From: Lacipirellula limnantheis
Lineage (GTDB): Bacteria > Planctomycetota > Planctomycetia > Pirellulales > Lacipirellulaceae
Assembly: GCF_007746075.1 (NCBI RefSeq)
Contig: NZ_CP036339.1
Location: 682,001 to 746,000 of the forward strand
Reading direction: 5' to 3'
Length of the DNA stretch: 64,000 bases
Below are positions 49,634 through 57,734 of the stretch, piece after piece (within the stretch, counting starts at the first letter, position 1; each line of letters starts with the position of its first letter). The notes under the pieces are model-generated. The model ran no database searches and was not told where the DNA came from. It was given only the letters and a program-made list of their open reading frames with translations. The position numbers and the translations under genes are program-made.

Positions 49634-50926
49634 ACTACGGTCATCATACGAGATCGCCAATCCATAGTCATCGCTCGCCATCTCGAGGAACCCCAGGCGA
49701 GCCGCCAGCGTCAGCTCCCGGAAGACCCTGCCAGTAGTGCCGCCTGACTCTTACCGCCCCGCAGCCAGCAGACGCGCAATCTGCGTTAGTCGCCCGTAGG
49801 TCATCAGCACCCCCGCCCAGCACCAGAAACACCCGGCTCTCGATTGGCGGCGGGTCGGCCGACACCAGGCCGATAGATTCAATGAACCCCGCGGTGCAGT
49901 GTCGTTGTCATTCCCGTCACTGCCGTCGATGAGCAGTGCGGGCCAGATAGCGTTTGTTGCCATCGAGGCAACGCTGCCAAGCGCGACGTTTTCAGAAATG
50001 GCGGTCACACGTCCGCCTCACCACCGCCTCGGAAATCTTAGAGAGCGTGACTGACGAGTTTGCGGCAACGGCTTTAGAAGTAGAGAGACGATGAAAGAGG
50101 AAGAATTACGTGACCTGCCCTCGAGTAGGGTCCCCAGCGGGGGTTACTGGACCTACCAAGCGGTCCAAGTTTCGGGGGCCGCTTGTCAACGTCTCCAAGT
50201 GGATGATCTTGATCCCGATCTGCCGGCCAGATGGCATGGAGTTGGGCGTTGGCTTCAGCTCGATTTCGTGTCCACGGTCTAAAAGGAAAGTGCGATTCAT
50301 AAATACGGTAAAGCGGCCGAACCGATGGCGGCCGCCGCTCGCCAGACCGTTGAATAAGAACTGTTGAACAGCAGGTTGGCCTGGCGACTTCCGCCGCCCA
50401 GCGCCTTGGCAATCCTGTGCGACCCGTCCGCCGAAGCGAACTGACGGCCGTTTTGCCCATGCCAACTTAGGCCGTTGAACGCTTTATTTGCCGCGTGACC
50501 AGTTGCCGCACGTCGCAGCGCCCCTCCCGGCGCCGAGGCTGCGCACGTCGCAGCGCGCCCTCGCTCAAGAAAACATCGCCCCGCCCAAATTGATCTTGAC
50601 TCCCAAGGCGATTTATGCATCGCCAGCGCCGTTGGATATTGCGGGAAAACTATCACTTCCCAAATTCCGCGCGGCCCGCGCAATAACGGACTTGACATGG
50701 TCTCGGCCGGCGCCATTAGGCTGACAGGCGTGGCGAGTGCGCGGCGTCGTGCCTCCGCTCGCCGCGGCGACCTGTTCGGGCAGTTCGCCGACGTCAACGC
50801 CGCGGCGACGCTCAGCCTGGGCTGGCGGCGAAGCGTCACCTGCCCAACAGTCCGCCTCCGTCACAAGTATCTGCCGGCTGTCGGCCGAGATCCGCGATCT
50901 TGTCCGCACGCAAAAGGAACGCGACC
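49634..50926. other. Gene-poor accessory stretch (~1.3 kb)
   Basis: No ORF here has a ribosome site together with recognisable sequence. The minus-strand frames at 49668-50008 and 50106-50300 look partly protein-like (see rejected list). The composition is mixed and may represent decayed genes. TTGACA at 50692 with a poor -10 could be a promoter for the gene at 50927. Confidence 0.5.
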
Positions 50927-51820
50927 ATGGAAGTTGAAACTAAACGTCGTTCTCCGCGCGCCCTGCAGGCCGCCCAGCGTTGGCTCGCGGCGCGGCTGCC
51001 ACCGGAGGAACTCGCGCGCCTCGACCGGCAAGGCTTCGTCGCGTTTGAGTTCCTGCCATCAGGGACGCGATGCGCCAAGCTCCGCTACCGGGACCTCAGC
51101 GGCCGGCAGCGGGTGGCGTACATCGGCGTCGACCGGCGGCTGGCCCGTCGCATCGCGGCGTACCTCGCCTGGCGGCAAGCGGCGCGCCGCCGCCGGCGCA
51201 GGCTCAACGCGCTGCAGCATGAGCGGCGGCGGCTGCTGGCGTCGGTGCAGGCGCGCTTGCTGCCCCATCTCGACGCGTCGATTTGGCACTTTCACGGTCG
51301 AGCTCTGCGTCTACGGCGCGGCTGCGCGCGGCATGGTCCGCGCCCCGCGCTCGACGCCTGCACGAACGTGAGAGGATTGATGATGACGACCACAACTCAA
51401 GACGCTACCCAATCGCCCGCTGGACCCTCCCCCTCGCCAAGCGGCGAGCGTCATGACCCCCTGCGCCGCTGGGCCCAGCGGCAAGCATCGCCCATCGGGG
51501 CGGCGCTCGGCTGGCTCACTGCCGACGTGTGCGAGCTGACATCGAAGTTCGCCGTGCCGCTGAAGGCCGAGCTCCGCGACGCAGCGACGTCGCCGGATAA
51601 TTTGGGACGGGTCGCAGGCGACCTGCGGCAATACTCCCAGCTGAGCCGCCAAGCCGAGCGTTGCCTGCGGCTGGCGCATGAGCTGGAGAAGGCCAACGCA
51701 TGCGAAGCGAAGTTGCGGCCAGTTGATACCTATGGCGGGCGGTCTGCTGTTGGCGAGGCGACGGCCACAGCGCCCGCGACGGCAAGCGCCACGCCGCCGA
51801 CGCCTGTGGTAACCACCTAG
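50927..51820 (+). CDS. Hypothetical protein of a planctomycete accessory module
   Basis: 297 residues. The N-terminal half (to ~130) has the pattern of small DNA-element proteins: ARLPPEELARLDRQGFVAFE, LRYRDLSGRQRVAYIGVDRR and a run of Arg with ERRRLLASVQARLLPHLD. The second half (from ~155) reads DPLRRWAQRQASPIGAALGW, LKAELRDAATSPDNLGRVAG and DLRQYSQLSRQAERCLRLAH: helical, and separated by a variable linker. An internal ATG at 51383 has GAGAGG upstream, so two proteins may be produced or two genes may have fused. ATG 50927 has AAGGA 8 nt upstream. It faces the sigma-like gene. No function can be assigned. Confidence 0.6.
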   Translation: MEVETKRRSPRALQAAQRWLAARLPPEELARLDRQGFVAFEFLPSGTRCAKLRYRDLSGRQRVAYIGVDRRLARRIAAYLAWRQAARRRRRRLNALQHERRRLLASVQARLLPHLDASIWHFHGRALRLRRGCARHGPRPALDACTNVRGLMMTTTTQDATQSPAGPSPSPSGERHDPLRRWAQRQASPIGAALGWLTADVCELTSKFAVPLKAELRDAATSPDNLGRVAGDLRQYSQLSRQAERCLRLAHELEKANACEAKLRPVDTYGGRSAVGEATATAPATASATPPTPVVTT

Positions 51821-52026
51821 CGGGTGGCCGTGCCTCTCGCTCCACCGTTCTATGATCTTTGACAATTTAGTTTTTGTATCAACGCGCGCCGCCGCCGGCC
51901 ACGGCGGCGCGCGTACGGAGGAAGGACGGTCGCCCCTCGAGCATGATCACCTGCTCGATGACCGCGCCGGCGCCGCTGATAGCTAAACGAAGTCACCAGG
52001 CGCGAGAAAGGCGCCTCCGCCCCGCA

Positions 52027-52065
52027 GCTGCCAGCGCCAGGCGTGTGGCGCCTGGCGCTGGCAGC
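52027..52065. terminator. Perfect 17-bp hairpin beyond the sigma-like gene
   Basis: GCTGCCAGCGCCAGGCG, loop TGTGG, CGCCTGGCGCTGGCAGC. It lies 13 bp after the stop of the minus-strand sigma-like gene, with no U-tract on either side. It could terminate convergent transcripts or be an element end. Confidence 0.6.
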
Positions 52066-52077
52066 CCGCCGCGGGCT

Positions 52078-52677
52078 TCACGCGCCGCTAGGCGCTCCCT
52101 CGCCGAGGAAGGTCGTCCAGCTATCGTAGAGCTCGCGGCGCAGCTGACTGACGCGTCCGGCGGTCAGCTGACAAAGCGCCGCGACGACGTTGGTGCGCTC
52201 CCCGTGGGCCAGGGCGTGGACGACCCGTTGGTCGCGCACGGGCAGCGAGGCGAACCACTGGCCGAAGTCGATCCGCAGCGCCGCCAGCTCGGCGGGCGTG
52301 GCGCGGCGAGAGTCGCACAGCTCGGCGGCCACATCGATCGATTCGGTGCGCCGGCCGCGCAAGCGCCACTTGCGGGAGCCGACGTCGGCCGCATTGTCCC
52401 GGCTCCCCAAGAGCCGACCCGCTCGATAGCGACGCACGGCGAACCGGGCCAGCGTCGTGGGGTAAGCGCGACCGCCGCGTCCCGACGCCGCCAGCCGCGC
52501 GTAGTCGACGGCCGCGGCGGCCAAAGTGGTCTGCACGGCTTCGTCTCGTTCTTCGGGCGCGAGCTTCCGAAAGGCGACTCGGGCGTACCGCTCGATCGTC
52601 GGCGCCATCTCGATGAAAGCGGCTTGCCACGCCAGCGTGGCGCGGACGCTCTCCGTTGTTTTTGCCGTCAGGGACAT
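52078..52677 (-). CDS. Sigma-70-like protein of planctomycete mobile regions
   Basis: 199 residues. The N-terminal part reads FIEMAPTIERYARVAFRKLA then PEERDEAVQTTLAAAAVDYA, resembling sigma region 2. The C-terminus AELAALRIDFGQWFASLPVR with VVAALCQLTAGRVSQLRREL is a sigma region 4-like helix-turn-helix. The middle is Arg-rich with DVGSRKWRLRG. From memory, such proteins are common in planctomycete accessory DNA next to small hypothetical genes. Whether they bind RNA polymerase is unproven. GAGGAAG lies 7 nt before ATG 52677. Confidence 0.72.
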   Translation of the reverse strand: MSLTAKTTESVRATLAWQAAFIEMAPTIERYARVAFRKLAPEERDEAVQTTLAAAAVDYARLAASGRGGRAYPTTLARFAVRRYRAGRLLGSRDNAADVGSRKWRLRGRRTESIDVAAELCDSRRATPAELAALRIDFGQWFASLPVRDQRVVHALAHGERTNVVAALCQLTAGRVSQLRRELYDSWTTFLGEGAPSGA

Positions 52678-53157
52678 GGCAGCTTCCTCTCTGCTGGGAC
52701 CGCCGCCAGAGGCGCGGCGGTCGGGTGAATAAGACGTGAACCGCGCGGGCGAAGCATCGCGCGGCGGCGCCGGTCGGTCGGCGGGGCCGCTGTGGCTCGC
52801 TCGGCGCGAGCTAGCAGGCCCAGTGATTTGTGGCGCGAAACGGTGATCGATTTAGTGCGCGCCGCGCTTTATCGGACCAGCGGCGTGGCCCGACAGCGAC
52901 GAACGTTGGCGTCGCGGTCAGCGATTGCCGGCGTGACTACGGGCGAGCGCTGCCGCGCACGCCGGGGCGTTGGCGGGCCAGCGAAGATTTGCTGCGGGGG
53001 AGGAGGACGGTTGCGACCGTTGGGGGGGCGACGAGCCGCTCCGGGTCAGCGCCAGGGGAAGAGCAGGGGCGACGGGGAGCCAGCAAGCGCCCGACCGGAC
53101 GTTGAACTGCCCTTGGTCGTCCGCTTATCCTGGACAATCCCAGCCGCGAGCATCCGC
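52678..53157. other. Gap of ~480 bp, no gene recognised
   Basis: GC-rich, with short inverted words and no stop-free frame that reads like a protein. One plus-strand frame is open through it into the Rrf2 relic but shows no features. It probably holds the promoter of the sigma-like gene and decayed sequence. Confidence 0.5.
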
Positions 53158-53380
53158 ATGAAGTTGACCACCACTCATCGCTCCGCCGTCACCGCCTGTT
53201 TGCACCCGGCGGACGTACCGCCAAGCGGGCTGATCAGTTGCCGGGCACGATGTGAAGCAGGAATCATTCCCGAGCGATACGTCATGCAGCTATTGAATGG
53301 GCTCACGGTGGCCGGAGCCGTCCGCAGCGTCAAAGGTCGCCACGGCGGCTTCGCTCTCCCGCCATTTCCGAAATTTCCCA
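53158..53380 (+). pseudogene. Remnant of an Rrf2-family regulator
   Basis: The frame from ATG 53158 reads MKLTTTHRSAVTACLH, then a diverged stretch, then IIPERYVMQLLNGLTVAGAV and RSVKGRHGGFAL. These are the start and the helix-turn-helix/wing of Rrf2 regulators. The bases between (about 53206-53262) no longer match. After HGGFAL the sequence turns into unrelated Pro/Ser-rich codons, so the effector domain is missing. It is a degraded N-terminal third of the gene. Confidence 0.8.
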
Positions 53381-53693
53381 TCCCAACGCCGCACAACTCA
53401 AACGTTTCGTCCACCCAGCCCGGACAAAACAAGGGGAACGACAGGATGTCGACGAACCGCGCCAAACCCGAGGAAAACCGCCTGCCGTCCGCGGTCGCGC
53501 TCCGTGAGCGGCGAGTTTTGTCCGCTCCGATCGAGTTTTCACTAGGGCGAAACGGACAGAACCTACCGGCCCAAGCGCCAGCTGATAAAATGGCGGCCCG
53601 CAGCCGGTCGGTCTCGCGCTCGTCCCCTTGTCCAACGACTCGCTTCGTTCCACTCAGCACTCACACGTCTTCGCAGTGAAGGACTTCCGTTCG
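53381..53693. other. Gap of ~310 bp before the oxidoreductase operon
   Basis: A plus-strand frame continues from the Rrf2 relic to 53679. It includes an ATG at ~53446, with weak AGGGGAA upstream, that reads MSTNRAKPEENRLPSAVALR. This is too unlike any known protein to call. The operon promoter is likely here. Confidence 0.4.
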
Positions 53694-54857
53694 ATGGCTC
53701 AGCAGCAACTCAACGTCGCACTGATCGGTTACAAGTTCATGGGCAAGGCCCACAGCCAGGCCTGGCGAACCGTGGGGCGGTTCTTCGATCTCGACGCCGA
53801 ACCGGTGATGAAGGCGGTTTGCGGACGCGACGCGGCGGCGGTGGCGGAGTTTGCCCAGCGTTGGGGTTGGGAAACCTCTTCGCCCGACTGGCGCGAGGTG
53901 GTCAACCGGAAGGACGTCGACGTCGTCGACATTTCGACCCCGGGCTACACCCACGACGAGATCGCGATCGCCGCGGCCGCCGCGGGGAAGCACGTTTTTT
54001 GCGAGAAGCCCCTTTGCTTCACCGTCGCCCAGGCCAAGGAGATGCTCGCTGCCGTCCGCAAGGCGGGGGTGAAGCACATGGTCAACTTCAACTACCGTCG
54101 CGTGCCGGCCGTGGCGCTGGCGAAGCAGATGATCGACAGCGGCGCGATCGGTCAGATCCGGCATGCCCGGTTCACGTACCTGCAGGATTGGCTCGTCGAC
54201 CCGCAGTTCCCCATGAACTGGCGGATGCGGGCCGACGCCGCCGGCAGCGGAGCGCATGGCGACCTCGGGGCGCACTCGATCGACCTCGCTCGCTACCTCG
54301 TCGGCGAGATCGGCGAAGTCGTCGGCATGCAGAAGACCTTTATTACCGAGCGGCCGTCAGAGGGGACCTCCAGCGGCCTGACCGCGACGGCCGGCGAGGG
54401 CGTTGAAAAGGTAACGGTCGACGATGCGTCGATCTTCATGGCGAAGTTCACCGGCGGGGCCCTCGGCACGTTCGAAGCGACGCGCATGGCCCCGGGGCGG
54501 AAGAACTACAACCGGTTCGAACTGAACGGCAGCAAGGGATCGCTCGTCTGGTGCTTTGAGGACCTCAACTACCTCGACTACTACTCGACGGAAGATCCTG
54601 AGGACCGGCGCGGATTCCGGCGCATCATCGCGACCGAAGGCGTCCACCCGTACGCCGGCGCCTGGTGGCCGCCGGGACACATGATGGGCTACGACCATAC
54701 CTTCTCGAACGCCGCGGCTGACCTGGTGCAGTGCATCGCGAACGACAAGTCGTGTGCGCCGTGCTTCCAAGACGGCGCCCAGTGCGTGGCGGTGCTGGAG
54801 GCAGTCGACAAGTCGATCGACGGGGGCAAGTGGGCGAAGGTGGAGATGATTGAGTAG
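53694..54857 (+). CDS. Gfo/Idh/MocA-family oxidoreductase (1)
   Basis: 387 residues. The Rossmann N-terminus is LNVALIGYKFMGKAHSQAWR. VDVVDISTPGYTHDEIAIAA, GKHVFCEKPLCF (the E-K-P motif, with the active-site Lys) and HMVNFNYRRVPAVALAKQMI follow. The C-terminal domain includes GSGAHGDLGAHSIDLARYLV, FEATRMAPGRKNYNRFELNG and WWPPGHMMGYDHTF. The enzyme is NAD(P)-dependent sugar, inositol or amino-sugar dehydrogenase; substrate unknown. ATG 53694 has AAGGA 10 nt upstream. It heads a run of two paralogues and a cupin. Confidence 0.92.
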   Translation: MAQQQLNVALIGYKFMGKAHSQAWRTVGRFFDLDAEPVMKAVCGRDAAAVAEFAQRWGWETSSPDWREVVNRKDVDVVDISTPGYTHDEIAIAAAAAGKHVFCEKPLCFTVAQAKEMLAAVRKAGVKHMVNFNYRRVPAVALAKQMIDSGAIGQIRHARFTYLQDWLVDPQFPMNWRMRADAAGSGAHGDLGAHSIDLARYLVGEIGEVVGMQKTFITERPSEGTSSGLTATAGEGVEKVTVDDASIFMAKFTGGALGTFEATRMAPGRKNYNRFELNGSKGSLVWCFEDLNYLDYYSTEDPEDRRGFRRIIATEGVHPYAGAWWPPGHMMGYDHTFSNAAADLVQCIANDKSCAPCFQDGAQCVAVLEAVDKSIDGGKWAKVEMIE

Positions 54858-54863
54858 AGGTAC

Positions 54864-54943
54864 GAATGACCAATGACCAAGTCGCAATGACCAAAAGGGG
54901 AGCAGCGCCCGTTTTGATACTGGTCATTGGTGCTTGGTCATAG
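54864..54943. repeat. AATGACCAATGACC inverted word repeat
   Basis: GAATGACCAATGACCAAGTC (54864) and its partial repeat pair with CTGGTCATTGGTGCTTGGTC (ending ~54939) around a ~20-bp loop. It fills the gap between the two oxidoreductase genes. Confidence 0.8.
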
Positions 54944-54998
54944 GGACGTTTCTAACCGGACGATTGCAAACCTAAACAACGGCAACAATCTTTTCATC

Positions 54999-56150
54999 AT
55001 GTCAAGAATCAAAGCAGGCATTATCGGCACCGGATTCATCGGCCCCGCTCACATCGAGGCGCTGCGGCGGCTCGGGTTCGTCGAAGTGGCGGCCGTGTCG
55101 GAGCGGGACCAGGCGCTCGCCGATCGCAAGGCGGCCGAGCTGTCGATCCCCAAGGGGTATGGCGACTACAAGCAGCTGCTCGCCGATCCGGAGATTCAGG
55201 TGGTGCATAACTGCACGCCCAACCATCTTCACTTCGGCGTGAACTGCGACATCATCGCCGCCGGCAAGCATGTGATCAGCGAGAAGCCGCTCGCGATGAA
55301 CTCGACCGAGTCGCGCGAGCTGGTGAACCGCGTCGAGAAGGCGGGGGTGATCAACGCGATCAATTTCAACTATCGCTACATGCCGCTGGTGCAGCAGGCG
55401 CGGGCGATGTGCCAGAACCACGACGACGTCGGCCGCGTGCTCGCCGTGCAAGGGAGCTACCTGCAGGATTGGCTCTTCAAGGAAACCGACTGGAACTGGC
55501 GGCTCGTGCCGGAGCTGTCGGGCGACTCGCGGGCGATCGCCGACGTCGGCAGCCATTGGTGCGACCTAATTCAATACGTCACCGGCTTGAAAATTACCCG
55601 CGTGATGGCCGACCTCGTAACGCTCCACCCGACGCGGAAGCGGCCGAAGGTGGAGGTCGAGACCTACGCCGGCAAGGTGCTTAAACCTGAAGAGATGGAA
55701 GACGTCGCCATCGGCACCGAGGACTATGCGTCGGTATTGTTGGAGTTCGACTCCGGCGCTCACGGCGTGTTGACGGTCAACCAATGCGCGGCGGGGCGAA
55801 AGAACCGGTTGTTCTACGAGATCAACGGTTCGAAGTGCGGCCTCTCGTGGGATCAGGAGAAACCCAACGAGCTCTGGATCGGTCACCGCGATCGGCCGAA
55901 CGAGGTGATGATGAAGGACCCGAGCCTGCTCTACCCCGAGGCGCGCGAGTACGCCCATTACCCCGGCGGCCACAACGAGGCGTATCCTGACGGGCCGAAG
56001 AATCTCTTCCGCAACGTCTACGGATTCATCGCGGGGACGCGCAAAGGCGGGGACTTCGCGACGTTCCTCGACGGACACAACGAAATCGCCATTTGCGACG
56101 CGGTGCTCAAGAGCAGCCGGGCGAAGCAGTGGGTCGACGTGGAGTACTAG
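54999..56150 (+). CDS. Gfo/Idh/MocA-family oxidoreductase (2)
   Basis: 383 residues. KAGIIGTGFIGPAHIEALRR is the dinucleotide fold. VVHNCTPNHLHFGVNCDII, AAGKHVISEKPLAMNSTESR (E-K-P) and INFNYRYMPLVQQARAM follow. The C-terminal domain has SGDSRAIADVGSHWCDLIQY, GVLTVNQCAAGRKNRLFYEI and HYPGGHNEAYPDGPKNLFRN. The two dehydrogenases differ enough to act on different substrates of one pathway. ATG 54999 is at the fold start; the upstream in-frame codons are repeat and spacer. The cupin gene starts 4 nt after its stop. Confidence 0.92.
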   Translation: MSRIKAGIIGTGFIGPAHIEALRRLGFVEVAAVSERDQALADRKAAELSIPKGYGDYKQLLADPEIQVVHNCTPNHLHFGVNCDIIAAGKHVISEKPLAMNSTESRELVNRVEKAGVINAINFNYRYMPLVQQARAMCQNHDDVGRVLAVQGSYLQDWLFKETDWNWRLVPELSGDSRAIADVGSHWCDLIQYVTGLKITRVMADLVTLHPTRKRPKVEVETYAGKVLKPEEMEDVAIGTEDYASVLLEFDSGAHGVLTVNQCAAGRKNRLFYEINGSKCGLSWDQEKPNELWIGHRDRPNEVMMKDPSLLYPEAREYAHYPGGHNEAYPDGPKNLFRNVYGFIAGTRKGGDFATFLDGHNEIAICDAVLKSSRAKQWVDVEY

Positions 56151-56154
56151 GCCG

Positions 56155-56511
56155 ATGGCGACGACATTACCACGGAAGTTCGAGATCACGCGCGTCGCCG
56201 ACCTGCCGCCGGTGGCGTGCCCCTGCGGCACGACGCGGCGGGCGTTCGTCGACGATCCCGATCGCGTGGCGTCGCTGCATGTGGTGGACATCAGCGTCGA
56301 CGCGCGGACGCACTACCACAAGCGGCTCACCGAGATCTACTACATCCTCGAAGGCGAGGGGGAGATGGAGCTCGACGGCGAGCGGTATCCGGTGCGGCCG
56401 GGCGATTCGATCCTGATCAAGCCGGGCTGCCGGCACCGGGCCGTCGGGAAGCTGAAGGTGCTGAACGTGCCGATCCCGGCGTTCGACCCTAGCGACGAGT
56501 GGTTTGATTGA
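56155..56511 (+). CDS. Small cupin-domain protein
   Basis: 118 residues, single cupin barrel. Motif 1 is THYHKRLTEIYYILEGEGEM (two His, a Glu), and motif 2 is VRPGDSILIKPGCRHRAVG with the third His. It binds a metal and could be an isomerase, epimerase or sugar-binding protein serving the same pathway as the two oxidoreductases it follows at 4 nt. The product is probably cytoplasmic. It ends 8 bp before the mutY stop on the opposite strand. Confidence 0.88.
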   Translation: MATTLPRKFEITRVADLPPVACPCGTTRRAFVDDPDRVASLHVVDISVDARTHYHKRLTEIYYILEGEGEMELDGERYPVRPGDSILIKPGCRHRAVGKLKVLNVPIPAFDPSDEWFD

Positions 56512-56519
56512 AACTGCGC

Positions 56520-57626
56520 TCAGCCCGCGATGAGCGTGGCGATCTTCCGCGCCGTTACGCTCAGCGGCAGATCGCCCAGTTCGGCCAGCGGCGTCCAGCG
56601 CACCGGGCTCGCGTCGGTCGAGCGGACGCGGCCGCCGGCGGCGCGGGCTTCGTAGCAGTCGAGCGTGATCCGGTAACGGGTGACGCCGTGCTTGAGCGTT
56701 TTTAGCAACCCGCCCGGTTCAATGTCGACGCCGGTCTGGTCGCGGACTTTGTCGACGAGCTCTCTGCGGACGAAGAGCGGGCCTTCGCCGTCGAGCGGGA
56801 AGCGGGGGAAGTCCCACATCCCTTCCCAGCGTTCGCCCTTGGCTCGCTGCCGCAACAGTACGCGGCCCGACTTGCGGACGACGACGGTCGCCTCGCGCAC
56901 GGCCGTCACCTTGACTTTGGCGGCGAGCTTGGGGATCTCGCTCTGCAGGCCCGCGGCGAATGCGGTGCAGTGAGCGGTGACGGGGCACTCGTTGCAACGC
57001 GGGTCGGAGGGTTTGCAAACCAGGGCGCCGAGCTCCATCAGCGCGAGGTTGAACTTCCCGGCGCCGGTGGCTGGGAGCAGCGATTCGGCGGCCTCCCAGA
57101 TGTGCCGCTGCCCGGCCCCGCCGACGACCTCGCCCCGATAGCCGGTGAGGCGAGCGAGGACGCGTTGCGTGTTCGTCTCGACGATCGGCGCTGAGACGTC
57201 ATAGGCGAATGAGGCGACGGCGCCGGCGGTGTAGCGGCCGACGCCGGGGAGCGCCATCAGTGACTTCACGTCACGCGGCAGCTGGCCATCGTGCTCGGCG
57301 ACAATTACCTTCGCGGCGGCATGGAGGCCGCGGGCGCGGCGATAGTAGCCGAGGCCTTCCCACAGGCGGAGCACCTGCTGCTCGTCGGCGGCCGCTAAGG
57401 CGTGAACGGTGGGAAATGCGGCGACGAACGCCGTGAACTTCGGCCCCGCCATCGCGACGGTCGTCTGCTGCAGCATGATCTCGCTAAGCCAGATCTGATA
57501 CGGATCGCGGGTCCGCCGCCAGGGCATGTCGCGCTTGTGCTTGTCGAACCACGCGAGCAGCTTGCGCCGGAACGACTGGCGCTCTTTGGCGTCTTTCAGA
57601 GTTTGCGTGGTGCAATCCGTTGCCAT
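56520..57626 (-). CDS. mutY: A/G-specific adenine glycosylase, catalytic Asp replaced by Glu
   Basis: 368 residues. It removes adenine opposite 8-oxoguanine. PWRRTRDPYQIWLSEIMLQQ has the catalytic Glu, GLGYYRRARGLHAAAK and LPGVGRYTAGAVASFAYDVS are the helix-hairpin-helix region. The iron-sulfur Cys set is C-x6-C-x2-C-x5-C in VCKPSDPRCNECPVTAHC. The C-terminal NUDIX-like domain (VLLRQRAKGERWEGMWDFPR) recognises 8-oxoG. The residue normally Asp (LDGNV in E. coli) is Glu here (VETNT). From memory this occurs in other planctomycete-type sequences. It converges on the cupin gene; the start lies beside a repeat. Confidence 0.92.
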   Translation of the reverse strand: MATDCTTQTLKDAKERQSFRRKLLAWFDKHKRDMPWRRTRDPYQIWLSEIMLQQTTVAMAGPKFTAFVAAFPTVHALAAADEQQVLRLWEGLGYYRRARGLHAAAKVIVAEHDGQLPRDVKSLMALPGVGRYTAGAVASFAYDVSAPIVETNTQRVLARLTGYRGEVVGGAGQRHIWEAAESLLPATGAGKFNLALMELGALVCKPSDPRCNECPVTAHCTAFAAGLQSEIPKLAAKVKVTAVREATVVVRKSGRVLLRQRAKGERWEGMWDFPRFPLDGEGPLFVRRELVDKVRDQTGVDIEPGGLLKTLKHGVTRYRITLDCYEARAAGGRVRSTDASPVRWTPLAELGDLPLSVTARKIATLIAG

Positions 57627-57641
57627 GCTTTGAGTTTAGAT

Positions 57642-57725
57642 GATCTCACGCAAAGGCGCGAAGGCGCAAAGAAGAAAGCAATGCATTTGTATTCCTTTGC
57701 GCCTTCGCGCCTTTGCGTGAAATCT
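57642..57725. repeat. CTTTGCG-type inverted repeat (copy 3)
   Basis: GATCTCACGCAAAGGCGCGA (57642 on) pairs with CGCGCCTTTGCGTGAAATC (ending 57724) and the arms extend to ~30 bp. It occupies the entire gap between mutY and pntB. Confidence 0.85.
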
Positions 57726-57734
57726 TTCTCCAAC

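Noticed and set aside
49668-50008. Minus-strand frames that would join into a membrane-anchor-like end (IESRVFLVLGGG / VLMTYGRLTQIARLL)
   Set aside because: It needs a frameshift and has no recognisable upstream domain, so the evidence is too thin.
50106-50300. A minus-strand ORF reading MNRTFLLDRGHEIELKPTPN
   Set aside because: The local sequence looks somewhat protein-like, but there is no ribosome site, no family and an opposite frame of similar length. It may be a decayed gene; not called.
50692-50722. TTGACA box with TTAGGC 18 bp later
   Set aside because: The -10 box is poor and the true start of transcription is unknown. Noted in the gap entry only.
51884-51913. GC hairpin GCGCGCCGCC / GGCGGCGCGC as a terminator
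   Set aside because: There is a good stem but no U-tract in the direction of either neighbouring gene, and the run lies in highly GC-biased DNA where such stems are common.
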